Source: Streptomyces mutabilis
GTDB taxonomy: Bacteria; Actinomycetota; Actinomycetes; Streptomycetales; Streptomycetaceae
DNA: 64,000 bases
Assembly: GCF_014649815.1 (NCBI RefSeq)
Contig: NZ_BMTT01000006.1
Location: 1-64,000 of the forward strand
Reading direction: 5' to 3'
Part shown: positions 8,907 to 21,068 of the stretch, one piece after another
Layout of the letters: every line of letters begins with the position of its first letter
How positions within the stretch are numbered: the stretch's first letter is position 1
Program-made: the position numbers and the translations under genes
Notes under the pieces: generated by a model
Database searches by the model: none
What the model was told of the DNA's origin: nothing
What the model saw: only the letters and a program-made list of their open reading frames with translations

Positions 8907-8929
8907 TTGTCAGTGGCGTAGGGCAACAT
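8907..8929 (+). promoter_or_regulatory. RecA-NDp (PafBC-type) DNA-damage promoter of dinB
   Basis: TTGTCAGTGGC (8907-8917) matches the actinobacterial LexA-independent damage-promoter -35 region exactly. After the standard 6-nt spacer comes CAACAT (8924-8929) as a weak -10. Transcription would start at about 8936, at the dinB GTG itself, so the message would be leaderless. Confidence 0.8.
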
Positions 8930-8936
8930 CGGACAT

Positions 8937-10559
8937 GTGAGAACCGCGCCCACGATCCTGCACCTCGACATGGACGCTTTCTTCGCCTCGGTGGAGCAGG
9001 CGTCCAAGCCGAGTCTGCGTGGGAAGGCCGTGGTCGTGGGCGGCCTGGGTCCGCGCGGGGTGGTGGCCACCGCGTCATACGAGGCCCGGGTCTTCGGCGT
9101 CCACTCGGCCATGCCCATGGGACAGGCCCGGCGCCTGGCCCCCAACGCCGCCTACCTCGTCCCGCGCTTCGAGCTGTACCGGACGATCAGCGAGCAGGTG
9201 ATGCGGCTGCTGAGGGCGCTGTCGCCGTTGGTGGAGCCGCTGAGCCTGGACGAGGCGTTCGTGGACCTGGAGGCCGGTGGCACGGCCTGGGACGCGGATT
9301 CGGCCCGGCTGGCGGGGGCGAAGCTGCGCGCGGACATTCGCAGCGTCACCGGTCTCACCGGGTCAGTGGGGCTGGCCGCATCGAAGATGCTCGCCAAGAT
9401 CGCCTCCGAGGAGGCCAAGCCCGACGGGCTGGTGCTGATCCCGCCGGGCACGGAGCGGGCCATGCTGGAGCCGATGTCCGTGCGGACGCTGCCCGGCGTG
9501 GGCCCGGCGACCGGCGACCATCTGCGGCGGGCCGGGATCACCACCGTCGGCGAACTCGCCGAGGCCGGCGAGGACGAGCTCGTACGGCTGCTGGGCAAGG
9601 CGCACGGGCACGCCCTGTACGCCATGGCCCTGGCCCGGGACGAGCGGCCCGTGGTGGCCGAGCGGGAGACCAAGTCGGTGTCGGTCGAGGACACCTACGA
9701 CGTCGACATCCACGACCGGACGCGGGTCGCTATGGAGGTGCAGCGGCTGGCGGACCGGTGTGTGCGCCGGCTGCGCGGCTCGGGGCTGTCGGGGCGGACC
9801 ATCGTGCTCAAGGTGCGCAGGTACGACTTCTCCACCCTGACGCGCTCCGAGACCCTGCGCGGGCCGACGGACGACCCGGCGGTGGTGCGGGAGGCGGCGG
9901 CGCGGCTGCTGGACCCGGTGGACACCACGGGCGGTGTGCGGCTGCTCGGGGTCGGCGTGAGCGGGCTCGCCGACTACACACAGGAGGACCTCTTCGCCCA
10001 GGCGGCGGGGGACCGGGCGGACGAGGACGTGGAGGAGCCCGAGGCCGAGCCCGCCGAGGAGCACCGTCCCGCGCCCGGTGAGCGCCGGTGGCCGGCGGGG
10101 CATGACGTGCGGCACACGGAGTACGGGCACGGCTGGGTACAGGGCAGCGGACTGGGGCGGGTCACCGTGCGCTTCGAGACGCCGTACTCGGAGACCGGCC
10201 GGGTGCGGACCTTCCCGGTGGACGATCCGGATCTGGCACCGGCGGATCCGCTGCCGCTGGTCCCGCCGGTCGAGCCGGTCGCGCGAAGACCCGGGACGGC
10301 GGGGTCGGGGCACATGGACGCCGATGCCGGCCCGGTGTCCGACGCGGCCGCTCGACCGGGTCTGGACGCTGAGCGGATCCTGAGCCGAGACGCGGGGACT
10401 GGCCCGACGACTCCCGACGCGGGTACGGCCACGCGTCGGGACGCGGAGACCGGCCCGGATCTCGGCGAAACCGCGCTGAGCCGTGACGCCGATGTCGTCC
10501 GCCGGGGGCCCGACGCCAAGACCGGCCCGGCGGGCCCGACGCATCTGGCCCCCGGTTGA
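8937..10559 (+). CDS. dinB: DNA polymerase IV with long C-terminal extension
   Basis: Y-family translesion polymerase. Catalytic residues are visible: D11 in LHLDMDAFFASVEQ and D105/E106 in SLDEAFVDL. Helix-hairpin-helix (LPGVGPATGDHLRRAGI) and little-finger segments follow up to about residue 350. At 540 aa it is some 130-190 residues longer than typical DinB. The extra part has a conserved-looking piece (RHTEYGHGWVQGSGLGRVTV, then RTFPVDDPDL) and a low-complexity tail with loose DAxTGP repeats. A RecA-NDp promoter overlaps the start, so damage induction independent of LexA is predicted. Confidence 0.92.
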   Translation: MRTAPTILHLDMDAFFASVEQASKPSLRGKAVVVGGLGPRGVVATASYEARVFGVHSAMPMGQARRLAPNAAYLVPRFELYRTISEQVMRLLRALSPLVEPLSLDEAFVDLEAGGTAWDADSARLAGAKLRADIRSVTGLTGSVGLAASKMLAKIASEEAKPDGLVLIPPGTERAMLEPMSVRTLPGVGPATGDHLRRAGITTVGELAEAGEDELVRLLGKAHGHALYAMALARDERPVVAERETKSVSVEDTYDVDIHDRTRVAMEVQRLADRCVRRLRGSGLSGRTIVLKVRRYDFSTLTRSETLRGPTDDPAVVREAAARLLDPVDTTGGVRLLGVGVSGLADYTQEDLFAQAAGDRADEDVEEPEAEPAEEHRPAPGERRWPAGHDVRHTEYGHGWVQGSGLGRVTVRFETPYSETGRVRTFPVDDPDLAPADPLPLVPPVEPVARRPGTAGSGHMDADAGPVSDAAARPGLDAERILSRDAGTGPTTPDAGTATRRDAETGPDLGETALSRDADVVRRGPDAKTGPAGPTHLAPG

Positions 10560-10596
10560 CCGCGGGTGCCGCAGGACGGTGGGACAGGCGGGACCG

Positions 10597-10974
10597 TCAG
10601 GCATCCTCCTTGCCCTGGCCGGCCAGCTTGCCGAAGTCATGGTCGGGCGGCGGGGGAGGGGCGGCCACGTCGAGGCCGTAGTGGTGGTAGAGCTGGAGTT
10701 CCTGCTCCGGGGAGAGGTGGCGGCCGACGCCGAAGTCGGGGGCTTCCTTGATCAGAGCGCGGTCGAAGGGCACGCGCAGCGTGCCGTCCACCAGCTCGCT
10801 CGGCTCCAGAGGAACGAAGGCGTCCCTGCTGAACAGTCCGGTGCGGATGGCCGCCCATTCGGGGACGCCGGTGGCGTCGTCGAGGTAGACCTCGTCGACG
10901 GTGCCGATCCGGGTGCCGTTGCGGTCGAACGCCTTGCGGCCGATCAGGTTGCGCGGGTCTATCTCGGTACGCAC
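10597..10974 (-). CDS. PRC-barrel domain protein
   Basis: 125 aa. The N-terminal 75 residues form a PRC barrel (NLIGRKAFDRNGTRIGTVDEVYLD, then PEWAAIRTGLF), a fold used for protein or RNA contacts in photosynthetic reaction centres and RimM. A second conserved stretch follows (APDFGVGRHLSPEQELQLYHHYG), and the end is Pro-rich. GTG10974 is preceded by GGAGG with 4 nt spacing; an upstream in-frame ATG at 10995 has no ribosome site. It is convergent with dinB and divergent from the gcvP riboswitch. Proteins like this are common in Streptomyces but lack a defined function. Confidence 0.78.
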   Translation of the reverse strand: MRTEIDPRNLIGRKAFDRNGTRIGTVDEVYLDDATGVPEWAAIRTGLFSRDAFVPLEPSELVDGTLRVPFDRALIKEAPDFGVGRHLSPEQELQLYHHYGLDVAAPPPPPDHDFGKLAGQGKEDA

Positions 10975-11129
10975 GGGCCCTCCACTTGGTCGCATGGGGG
11001 CCGTGCACCAGCCGACCCGTCAGCCGCCGAAATCATCCGTAGTATTACAAAAGAGCACATAGAGCCGGTCGGCCACTCGAAGGTCCGTGCGGCGACCTCG
11101 CTGGTACGCTGGCAACGGCTGCTGACCCC

Positions 11130-11329
11130 GTGCGGGAGAGTCCTCCGGACACCACCGGAGGCGCCGAAGGAGCAAATCCTCCCCGGAATCTCTCAGGCCC
11201 ACGTACCGCACGGACGAGGTCACTCTGGAAAGCAGGGCGGGTGTCGACGGCGTCCGCTCTCACCGACGGTGAAAGCCGGGAGCGCCCTCGGGTCGCCCGG
11301 TGAAGCTCTCAGGTCGAGATGACAGAGGG
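11130..11329 (+). ncRNA. Tandem glycine riboswitch upstream of gcvP
   Basis: Two aptamers are recognisable. Aptamer 1 (about 11130-11219) has GCGGGAGAG, the conserved GCGCCGAAGGAGCAA core and AATCTCTCAGGC, closing with GACGAGG. Aptamer 2 (about 11221-11329) has ACTCTGGAAAGCAGGGC, CACCGACGGTGAAAGCCGGG, GAAGCTCTCAGG and ACAGAGG. The family senses glycine and in other bacteria switches on glycine-cleavage genes. The downstream leader to the gcvP start is 65 nt and includes the self-complementary ribosome site GGAGGCCTCC (11382-11391), which could serve as expression platform. Confidence 0.93.
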
Positions 11330-11394
11330 GGAGGCCGTCCGGGTACCCGCGCCGTGGTGCCCCTCGCAGGTCGTCAGACCAGGAGGCCTCCGCA

Positions 11395-14280
<2,886 letters not shown>

Positions 14281-14293
14281 GCCGAGAGGCACA

Positions 14294-14331
14294 GGCCCCG
14301 CCCGGCCCCCGCTGGGGGACCGGGCGGGGCC
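14294..14331. terminator. Bidirectional terminator between gcvP and the di-Mop gene
   Basis: A GC stem of 17 bp (14294-14310 with 14314-14331, one bulged A) and 3-nt loop. It lies 13 nt after the gcvP stop and 15 nt from the stop of the convergent molybdenum-binding gene. Confidence 0.85.
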
Positions 14332-14346
14332 CTTCCCCTCGTACGG

Positions 14347-14766
14347 TCACACCGTCGCCAGGGACACCTCCGTCGATTTGACCAGCGCGACGACGGGAGT
14401 GCCGACGGTGAGGCCGAGGTCGTCGGCGGCTTCCGTGGTGATCGCCGCAGTGAGTTCGGCGCCCTCGACGGTGACGTGGACGGACGTCATCGCCGCGCCG
14501 GTGCTGAGGGCGGTGACCGTGCCCGGGAGCCGGTTGCGGATGGACAGGCCCTCGACGCGGCCGGTGGCCAGGGAGATTTCCGTCGACTTCACGAGGGCGT
14601 GGACGGGGGTCCCGGTGGCCAGCGCGAGGTCGTCGGCGGCTTCCCGCGTGATCGCCGCGGTGACGTCCTGGCCGCCCGAGAGGCGGATCCCGACCGTCGC
14701 CATGGCCCCGCCCGGGGTGACGGAGGTGACGGTGCCGGGGAGCTGGTTGCGGATGCTCAGGCTCAT
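14347..14766 (-). CDS. Molybdate/tungstate-binding protein with two Mop (TOBE) domains
   Basis: 139 aa, two tandem Mop domains: SIRNQLPGTVTSVTPGGAMATV to about residue 68, then SIRNRLPGTVTALSTGAAMTSV. Each ends in the ALVKSTEISLAT or ALVKSTEVSLAT signature of molbindins. Such di-Mop proteins bind molybdate oxyanions at domain interfaces and act as cytoplasmic stores. It follows modABC on the same strand. On the minus strand TACCGT lies 7 nt before ATG14766 and no RBS is present, so it may also be expressed from its own leaderless promoter; a GTG at 14775 is a less likely start. Confidence 0.9.
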   Translation of the reverse strand: MSLSIRNQLPGTVTSVTPGGAMATVGIRLSGGQDVTAAITREAADDLALATGTPVHALVKSTEISLATGRVEGLSIRNRLPGTVTALSTGAAMTSVHVTVEGAELTAAITTEAADDLGLTVGTPVVALVKSTEVSLATV

Positions 14767-14793
14767 GGAGGGCACGGTAGCCCGGTGAAGGTG

Positions 14794-16022
<1,229 letters not shown>

Positions 16023-16026
<4 letters not shown>

Positions 16027-16832
16027 GTCGCCCTCATCCAGCGGTCCCGCAGACCGGCGAGCACGGCGATGGAGACGGCCAGCAGGACCAGGCTGAGGGC
16101 GATCGCCGCCGCGGGGTCGTTCTGCAGGGCGAGGTAGACCGCGAGCGGCATGGTCTGGGTGCGCCCCGGGAAGTTGCCGGCGAACGTGATCGTCGCCCCG
16201 AACTCGCCCAGCGCCCGTGCCCAGGCCAGGACGGCACCCGCCGCGATGCCCGGCGCGATCAGCGGCAGCGTGACCCTGCGGAACGCGGTGAAGCGGGACG
16301 CGCCCAGGGTCGTGGCCGCCTCCTCGAAGCGTGGGTCGGCGGCGCGCAGGGTGCCCTCCACGCTGATGACGAGGAACGGCATGGCCACGAACGTCTCCGC
16401 GAGGATCACGCCCGTCGTCGTGAACGGGAGCGTGATCCCGAACCAGGCGTCCAGCCACTGCCCGACGACGCCGTTGCGGCCGAACGCCAGCAGGAGCGCC
16501 ACGCCGCCCACCACCGGGGGAAGCACCAGCGGCAGCGTCACCAGTGCCCGCACGAAGCCGCGGCCGGGAAACTCCGTGCGGGCCAGCAGCCAGGCCAGGG
16601 GCACGCCCACGACCAGGCTCAGCAAGGTCGCCGACGTGGCGCACAGCAGCGACAGCCGCAGTGCCTGCCACACCTCCGGGCTGGTCAGCTGGTCGGGCAG
16701 GCCGCTCCACGGGGCCCGCACCAGCAGGGCGATCAGCGGCAGCAGCAGGAACGCCAGGCCGACCAGGGCGGGTACCAGCAAGGGGACCGGCACCGTGCGG
16801 GCGCCGGTCCTCGGGGCGTCGGACTTCCTCAT
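16023..16832 (-). CDS. modB: Molybdate ABC transporter permease
   Basis: 269 aa inner-membrane permease with about six hydrophobic segments. The cytoplasmic EAA loop is visible (EEAATTLGASRFTAFRRVTLPLIAPGI), and it contacts ModC. The family-typical N-terminal segment is FLLLPLIALLVRAPW. ATG16832 overlaps the modA stop, and the modB stop overlaps the modC start, so the three are translationally coupled. Confidence 0.94.
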
Positions 16833-17650
16833 GGCGTGCTGAACCCGGCATCCGTCAGCACCCGCTGCCCGTCGCCGGACTTCACGAGTTCGACGAAGGC
16901 CTTCGCCGCGCCGGCGTTCGGGGCGTCCTCGAGGACGGCGATCGGGTAGTCGTTGACGGCCTCGGCCGCCTCGGGGAAGTCCACGCCCGTCACCTTGTCA
17001 CCGGCCGCCTTCACGTCGGTCCGGTAGACGACGGCGGCGTCGGCCTCCTTCAGCTCGACCTTCGTCAGGGCCGCCTTGACGTCCTGCTCGTAGGAGGCCG
17101 GGGTGAGTTCGACTCCGCCGGCCTCCAGTGCCTTCTGTGCCGCGGCGCCACACGGCACGGCCTTGTCGCACAGCACGACCTTGAGGCCGGAGGCGATGAG
17201 GTCTTTCAGGGTGGAGATCCCCTCGGGGTTGCCCGGCAGGGTGGCGATCTCCAACTGGTTGCGGACGAAGGTGGATGGCTCGCCGGCCGTCGCGCCGGCG
17301 TCGGTGACGGTGGCCATCGTCTTGGGGCTGGCGGAAGCGAAGACGTCCGCCGGGGCGCCGCTGGTGATGCCCGCGGCGAGGGCGTCGCTGCCGCCGAAGT
17401 TGAAGGTGACCACGGTGCCCGGGTGCTGCTTCTCGAACGTCTCGCCGAGCGTCGTGAAGCTCTCCTTGAGCGACGCGGCGGCGAAGACGGTGACCTGGCC
17501 GGAGACCTCCGCGGAACCGGCCGAGTCCGAGCCCACCTGCGAGCCGGTGGAGGAGGAGCAGGCGCTCAGGGCCAGCAGCACGGCGGCCCCCGCGCCGCTC
17601 GCCCGCAGGCTCCGGCGGATGCGGCGGGTTCTGCACACGGAACGGGTCAT
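16829..17650 (-). CDS. modA: Molybdate-binding lipoprotein
   Basis: 273 aa. An Arg-rich N-terminus (RTRRIRRSLR) leads into a hydrophobic core and a lipobox LSAC, so this is a membrane-tethered solute-binding protein. The mature part has the ModA signatures VTVFAAASLKESFTTLGETFE, FNFGGSDALAAGI and GAPADVFASAS. ATG17650 is chosen; a GTG one codon earlier has a slightly better distance to GAGGGAG. It is the first gene of modABC, 190 nt downstream of the HTH-TOBE regulator on the same strand. Confidence 0.94.
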   Translation of the reverse strand: MTRSVCRTRRIRRSLRASGAGAAVLLALSACSSSTGSQVGSDSAGSAEVSGQVTVFAAASLKESFTTLGETFEKQHPGTVVTFNFGGSDALAAGITSGAPADVFASASPKTMATVTDAGATAGEPSTFVRNQLEIATLPGNPEGISTLKDLIASGLKVVLCDKAVPCGAAAQKALEAGGVELTPASYEQDVKAALTKVELKEADAAVVYRTDVKAAGDKVTGVDFPEAAEAVNDYPIAVLEDAPNAGAAKAFVELVKSGDGQRVLTDAGFSTP

Positions 17651-17840
17651 CACGGGCCACTCCCTCTGCGTCCTCTGCCAGGAGTCCGGCAGCCCCGGTG
17701 ACCGGGCGCACCGCGGACTCCCCGTTGCGCCGATCATACTTCCGCATCTGCCAGCCATACGTCTGCTGTCACATCGCATGAGCGAGCTGGATCCGCTGGA
17801 AGGCTGGTATGTGCGCTCGTACGTGGTGCAGGGTGGCGAG

Positions 17841-18236
17841 TCAGACCCTGTCTACATGTACGTTCGTCGACTTCACACGGGCGGTGGCCTCCATACCGAC
17901 CTCCAGGCCGAGTTCCTCCACCGCCTCGCGGGTCAGCAGGGAGACCAGACGGTGGGGACCGGCCTGGATCTCGACCTGCGCGGCGACGTCCCCGAGCTTG
18001 ATCGCCGTCACGATGCCCGGGAAGGCGTTCCGGACCGAGGTGTGCGGGGGCTCCTCGTCGACGCCGTCGGAGCGGGCGAGTTCGACCGAGAAGGCGGCCA
18101 GGTCCCGTCCGTCGACGAGTCGCCGCCCGCCCTCGTCGCGGTGGGTGGTGATCCGGCCCGCGTCGGCCCAGCGGCGTGCGGTGTCCGGGCTGACGCCGAG
18201 CAGCCGCGCCGCCTGGCCGATCGTGTAGGACTGCAT
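17841..18236 (-). CDS. HTH-TOBE molybdate-responsive regulator
   Basis: 131 aa. N-terminal MerR/excisionase-type helix-turn-helix (TIGQAARLLGVSPDTARRWA, then GGRRLVDGRDLAAF), followed by one Mop domain (NAFPGIVTAIKLGDVAAQVE ending ATARVKSTNVHVDRV). The combination predicts a DNA-binding protein that senses molybdate or tungstate, filling the place of ModE, and its position upstream of modABC supports that. On the minus strand TATCGT lies 7 nt before ATG18236 with no ribosome site, so a leaderless transcript is likely. Confidence 0.86.
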   Translation of the reverse strand: MQSYTIGQAARLLGVSPDTARRWADAGRITTHRDEGGRRLVDGRDLAAFSVELARSDGVDEEPPHTSVRNAFPGIVTAIKLGDVAAQVEIQAGPHRLVSLLTREAVEELGLEVGMEATARVKSTNVHVDRV

Positions 18237-18351
18237 GCCGGTCACGATAGGGCGCGGCCGGGGAACGGTGGACGCGGGGTTGGTCGGTTGGGGGTAATGC
18301 GAAATCGCGTCAGTCTTCGGTGGGATGTGAGGGCGTTCGCCCGGACGTCCG

Positions 18352-18765
18352 GGCGTCACGGCGGACCTCCCGGCGCTGCCGGACACGACCGCGGCCGTGG
18401 CGGCCGAGGACGTCGTCCGCATCGAGCAGGAAGGCGCGTCCACCCTGCGGGGTGACGGCTGGGTGGTGCCGCGGCGGGTGGAGATCAGGCCGGCCCGGGG
18501 CGAGGTGTCACTCGACCTCACCCGTGCCGTCATCACCCACGACACCCTCCACATCGACCTCGACATGCGGGCCGGGGCGCTCAAGCTGGTGACCCGGCCC
18601 GGGATCGTGGTGGACACCGACGCCCTGGCGGCGGCGAGCTACGCCGAGGTGAAGGTGGGGCGGGCCGTCGACGCCGGGACGCCCGTCGTGCTGCGGGTGG
18701 AGATCACGGGCGAGATCAGTTGCGGGCAGGTCGTGATGCGTGCGCCGCGTCGCCGGTTCGAAGGA
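18352..18765 (+). pseudogene. Truncated DUF1707-family protein remnant
   Basis: The frame reads TADLPALPD, the end of a DUF1707 domain, then about 110 residues typical of the C-terminal part of that family (WVVPRRVEIRPARGEVSLDLTRAVI, RPGIVVDTDALA, GQVVMRAPRRRF). The N-terminal DUF1707 helices are missing, no start codon or RBS is placed sensibly, and after PRRRF the expected short tail is replaced by unrelated low-complexity sequence. It is therefore called a decayed gene. The family is membrane-associated or regulatory of unknown function. Confidence 0.65.
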
Positions 18766-18921
18766 GGAGGGGTACGGCACCGAGGCACCGGGACCTTCCC
18801 TCCGGCCCCGAGAGCCGCCGGCGCGCTCTCGCGGTCGACGCGGTCGAAAGGCGGCGCGGCCCCGCCGCCTCACACAGCAGTGAGCCCGATGTGCACGCCG
18901 TCGTTCCTGGCGTCTCCGGCA

Positions 18922-18953
18922 GCGAATCCGCGAATCCGCGAATCCGCGAATCC
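18922..18953. repeat. Four 8-bp tandem repeats
   Basis: GCGAATCC repeated four times, then irregular GCGCGCCC units to about 18977. It lies in a gene-free stretch between the DUF1707 remnant and the kdp leader. No function can be read from it. Confidence 0.8.
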
Positions 18954-19030
18954 GCGCGCCCGCGCGCCCGTGCGCCCGCACGTCGGACGTGCTAGGCCGG
19001 CGCCGGACGCCGGCTCCAGACGCCGTAAGA

Positions 19031-19077
19031 GATCCGTCAAAGGCGTACAGGCCACCGTATGGGACCCGTCAACAGCG
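19031..19077 (+). promoter_or_regulatory. Direct repeat upstream of kdp, possible response-regulator site
   Basis: GATCCGTCAAAGGCG (19031-19045) and GACCCGTCAACAGCG (19063-19077) agree at 12 of 15 positions and start 32 bp apart, i.e. three helical turns. They lie 75-120 bp before the first kdp ORF. OmpR-type regulators such as KdpE bind direct repeats, but no kdpDE is in this window, so the assignment is inference. Confidence 0.4.
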
Positions 19078-19151
19078 GGCGCAACCGGTCGGTTCCGAGG
19101 TTCTGCTCGAAGCGTCCTAGTCGCAACCGAACTTCACTCCAGGAGCTCACG

Positions 19152-19235
19152 ATGGCCGATCTGGCCTTCGTCGTCGCCACGATCGCGGTGTTCGCGCTGG
19201 TGGCTCTCGTCGCCAAGGGGGTGACGAAGCTGTGA
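19152..19235 (+). CDS. 27-residue membrane peptide preceding kdpF
   Basis: AGGAGC lies 5-6 nt before ATG19152. The product is a single hydrophobic helix (MADLAFVVATIAVFALVALV) ending in a basic AKGVTKL. Its stop overlaps the kdpF GTG by 4 nt, so it is coupled to the kdp operon. It resembles KdpF in size and topology but not in sequence, and may be a second small subunit or a translational leader. Confidence 0.7.
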   Translation: MADLAFVVATIAVFALVALVAKGVTKL

Positions 19236-19321
19236 CCGCCGATAACGTCGTCGGCCTGGTCGTGGCCGTCGCCCTGCTGGGTTATCTCGTCCTCGCCCTG
19301 CTCTTCCCGGAGAGGTTCTGA
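19232..19321 (+). CDS. kdpF: KdpF small subunit of the potassium-transporting ATPase
   Basis: 29 aa, a single transmembrane helix with the family sequence [20 protein letters not shown] ending PERF. It stabilises the KdpABC complex. GTG19232 overlaps the stop of the preceding 27-residue ORF, and kdpA begins 9 nt after its stop. Confidence 0.9.
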   Translation: MTADNVVGLVVAVALLGYLVLALLFPERF

Positions 19322-19329
19322 GAACTGAC

Positions 19330-20991
19330 ATGGGTCCCGTAACCGCGGGCGTGCTCCAGGCGCTCGCCCTCATCGGCGCACTGGCGATCGTGCACGTCCC
19401 CCTGGGCAACCACATGGCCCGGGTCTACTCCTCCTCCCGGCACCTGCGCGTCGAGAAGTGGCTCTACAAGGGCATCGGTGTCGACCCTGACGCGGAGATG
19501 CTCTGGACCGCGTACCTGCGCGGCGTGCTCGCCTTCTCCTTCGCCGGCGTCCTCTTCCTCTACCTGCTCCAGCGCGTTCAGGGCATCCTGCCGGGCGCCC
19601 TCGGCTTCGATCCGGTGGAGCCGGCGCAGGCCTTCAACACGGCCGCGTCCTTCGTGGCCAACACCAACTGGCAGTCGTACCACGGCGAGCAGACGATGGG
19701 GCACGTCGTGCAGACCGCCGGTCTGGCCGTGCAGAACTTCGTCTCCGCGGCCGTCGGCATGGCGGTCGCCGTCGCCCTCGTCCGGGGCTTCGCGCGCGCC
19801 CGCACCGGCGAGCTGGGCAACTTCTGGTCCGACCTGGTGCGCGGGGTCACCCGGGTGCTGGTTCCGCTGGCCGTCGTCGGTGCGCTCGTGCTGGTCGCCT
19901 GCGGGGTGATCCAGAACTTCTCCGGCATCCACGAGGTCGGGCAGTTCACGGGCGGCTCGCAGCAGTGGAACGGCGGCGCGGTCGCCTCCCAGGAGGTCAT
20001 CAAGGAGCTGGGCACCAACGGCGGCGGCTACTTCAACGCCAACAGCGCCCACCCCTTCGAGAACCCGACGCCGTTCACGAACCTGCTCGAAATCTTCCTG
20101 ATCCTGATGATCCCGGTCTCCCTGACCCGCACCTTCGGCCTCATGGTCGGCTCGGTGCGCCAGGGCTACGCGATCCTCGCGACCATGGCCACCATCTGGG
20201 TCGGCTTCGTCGCGCTGATGATGTGGACCGAGTTCGCCCACCACGAGGGCGCGCTGCGGATCGCGGGCGGCGCCATGGAGGGCAAGGAGCTGCGCTTCGG
20301 GATCGGCGGCTCGTCGATCTTCGCGGTGACCACGACGCTCACCTCCACCGGTGCCGTCGACTCCTCCCACTCGTCGTACACCGGCTTCGGCGGGGGCATC
20401 GCGATGCTGGGCATGATGCTGGGCGAGATCGCGCCCGGCGGCGTCGGTTCCGGGCTCTACGGCATGCTGATCATGGCGATCGTCGCGGTCTTCATCGCGG
20501 GGCTCATGGTCGGGCGCACGCCGGAGTACCTGGGCAAGAAGATCGGTCCCCGCGAGATCAAGCTGGCGGCCGTCTACATCCTGATCACCCCGACCCTGGT
20601 GCTCGTCTTCACCTCGCTGGCCCTGGCCCTGCCGACGCCGCCCGACTCGATGCTCAACCCCGGGGCACACGGCTTCTCCGAGGTCCTGTACGCGTTCACA
20701 TCCGCCGCGAACAACAACGGTTCGGCCTTCGCCGGTCTGAACGCCGACACCGGCTGGTTCAACACCGCTACGGGGCTCGTGATGCTGCTCGGCCGCTTCC
20801 TGCCCATGGTGCTCGTCCTGGCCCTGGCCGGTTCGCTGGCGGCACAGCAGCCGGTGCCGGCCACCGCGGGCACCCTGCGCACCGAGACGCCTGTGTTCAC
20901 CGGACTGCTGGTGGGCGCGATTGCGATCATCGTCGGTCTCACCTACTTCCCCGCGCTGGCCCTGGGCCCGCTGGCCGAAGGGCTGGCGTGA
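19330..20991 (+). CDS. kdpA: Potassium-transporting ATPase, K+-binding subunit A
   Basis: 553 aa, about ten membrane segments, the channel-like subunit of the high-affinity K+ pump. Filter-like loops are visible, such as [19 protein letters not shown] and [13 protein letters not shown], and [23 protein letters not shown] closes the protein. The stop shares one base with the ATG at 20991 (TGATG). Confidence 0.96.
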   Translation: MGPVTAGVLQALALIGALAIVHVPLGNHMARVYSSSRHLRVEKWLYKGIGVDPDAEMLWTAYLRGVLAFSFAGVLFLYLLQRVQGILPGALGFDPVEPAQAFNTAASFVANTNWQSYHGEQTMGHVVQTAGLAVQNFVSAAVGMAVAVALVRGFARARTGELGNFWSDLVRGVTRVLVPLAVVGALVLVACGVIQNFSGIHEVGQFTGGSQQWNGGAVASQEVIKELGTNGGGYFNANSAHPFENPTPFTNLLEIFLILMIPVSLTRTFGLMVGSVRQGYAILATMATIWVGFVALMMWTEFAHHEGALRIAGGAMEGKELRFGIGGSSIFAVTTTLTSTGAVDSSHSSYTGFGGGIAMLGMMLGEIAPGGVGSGLYGMLIMAIVAVFIAGLMVGRTPEYLGKKIGPREIKLAAVYILITPTLVLVFTSLALALPTPPDSMLNPGAHGFSEVLYAFTSAANNNGSAFAGLNADTGWFNTATGLVMLLGRFLPMVLVLALAGSLAAQQPVPATAGTLRTETPVFTGLLVGAIAIIVGLTYFPALALGPLAEGLA

Positions 20992-21068
20992 TGGCCACCC
21001 GCATACGGAAGCCCCGGACGCAGCAACCCCGCACACAGCGACCCCGTATCCAGAAGCACGAGGACTCC

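Noticed and set aside
18922..18980. Possible CRISPR array
   Set aside because: The repeat units are 8 bp with no spacers; no cas genes are present.
18397..19224. 275-codon frame overlapping the kdp leader
   Set aside because: Only its first 120 codons resemble a protein family; the rest is low-complexity sequence running through repeats into the 27-residue ORF.
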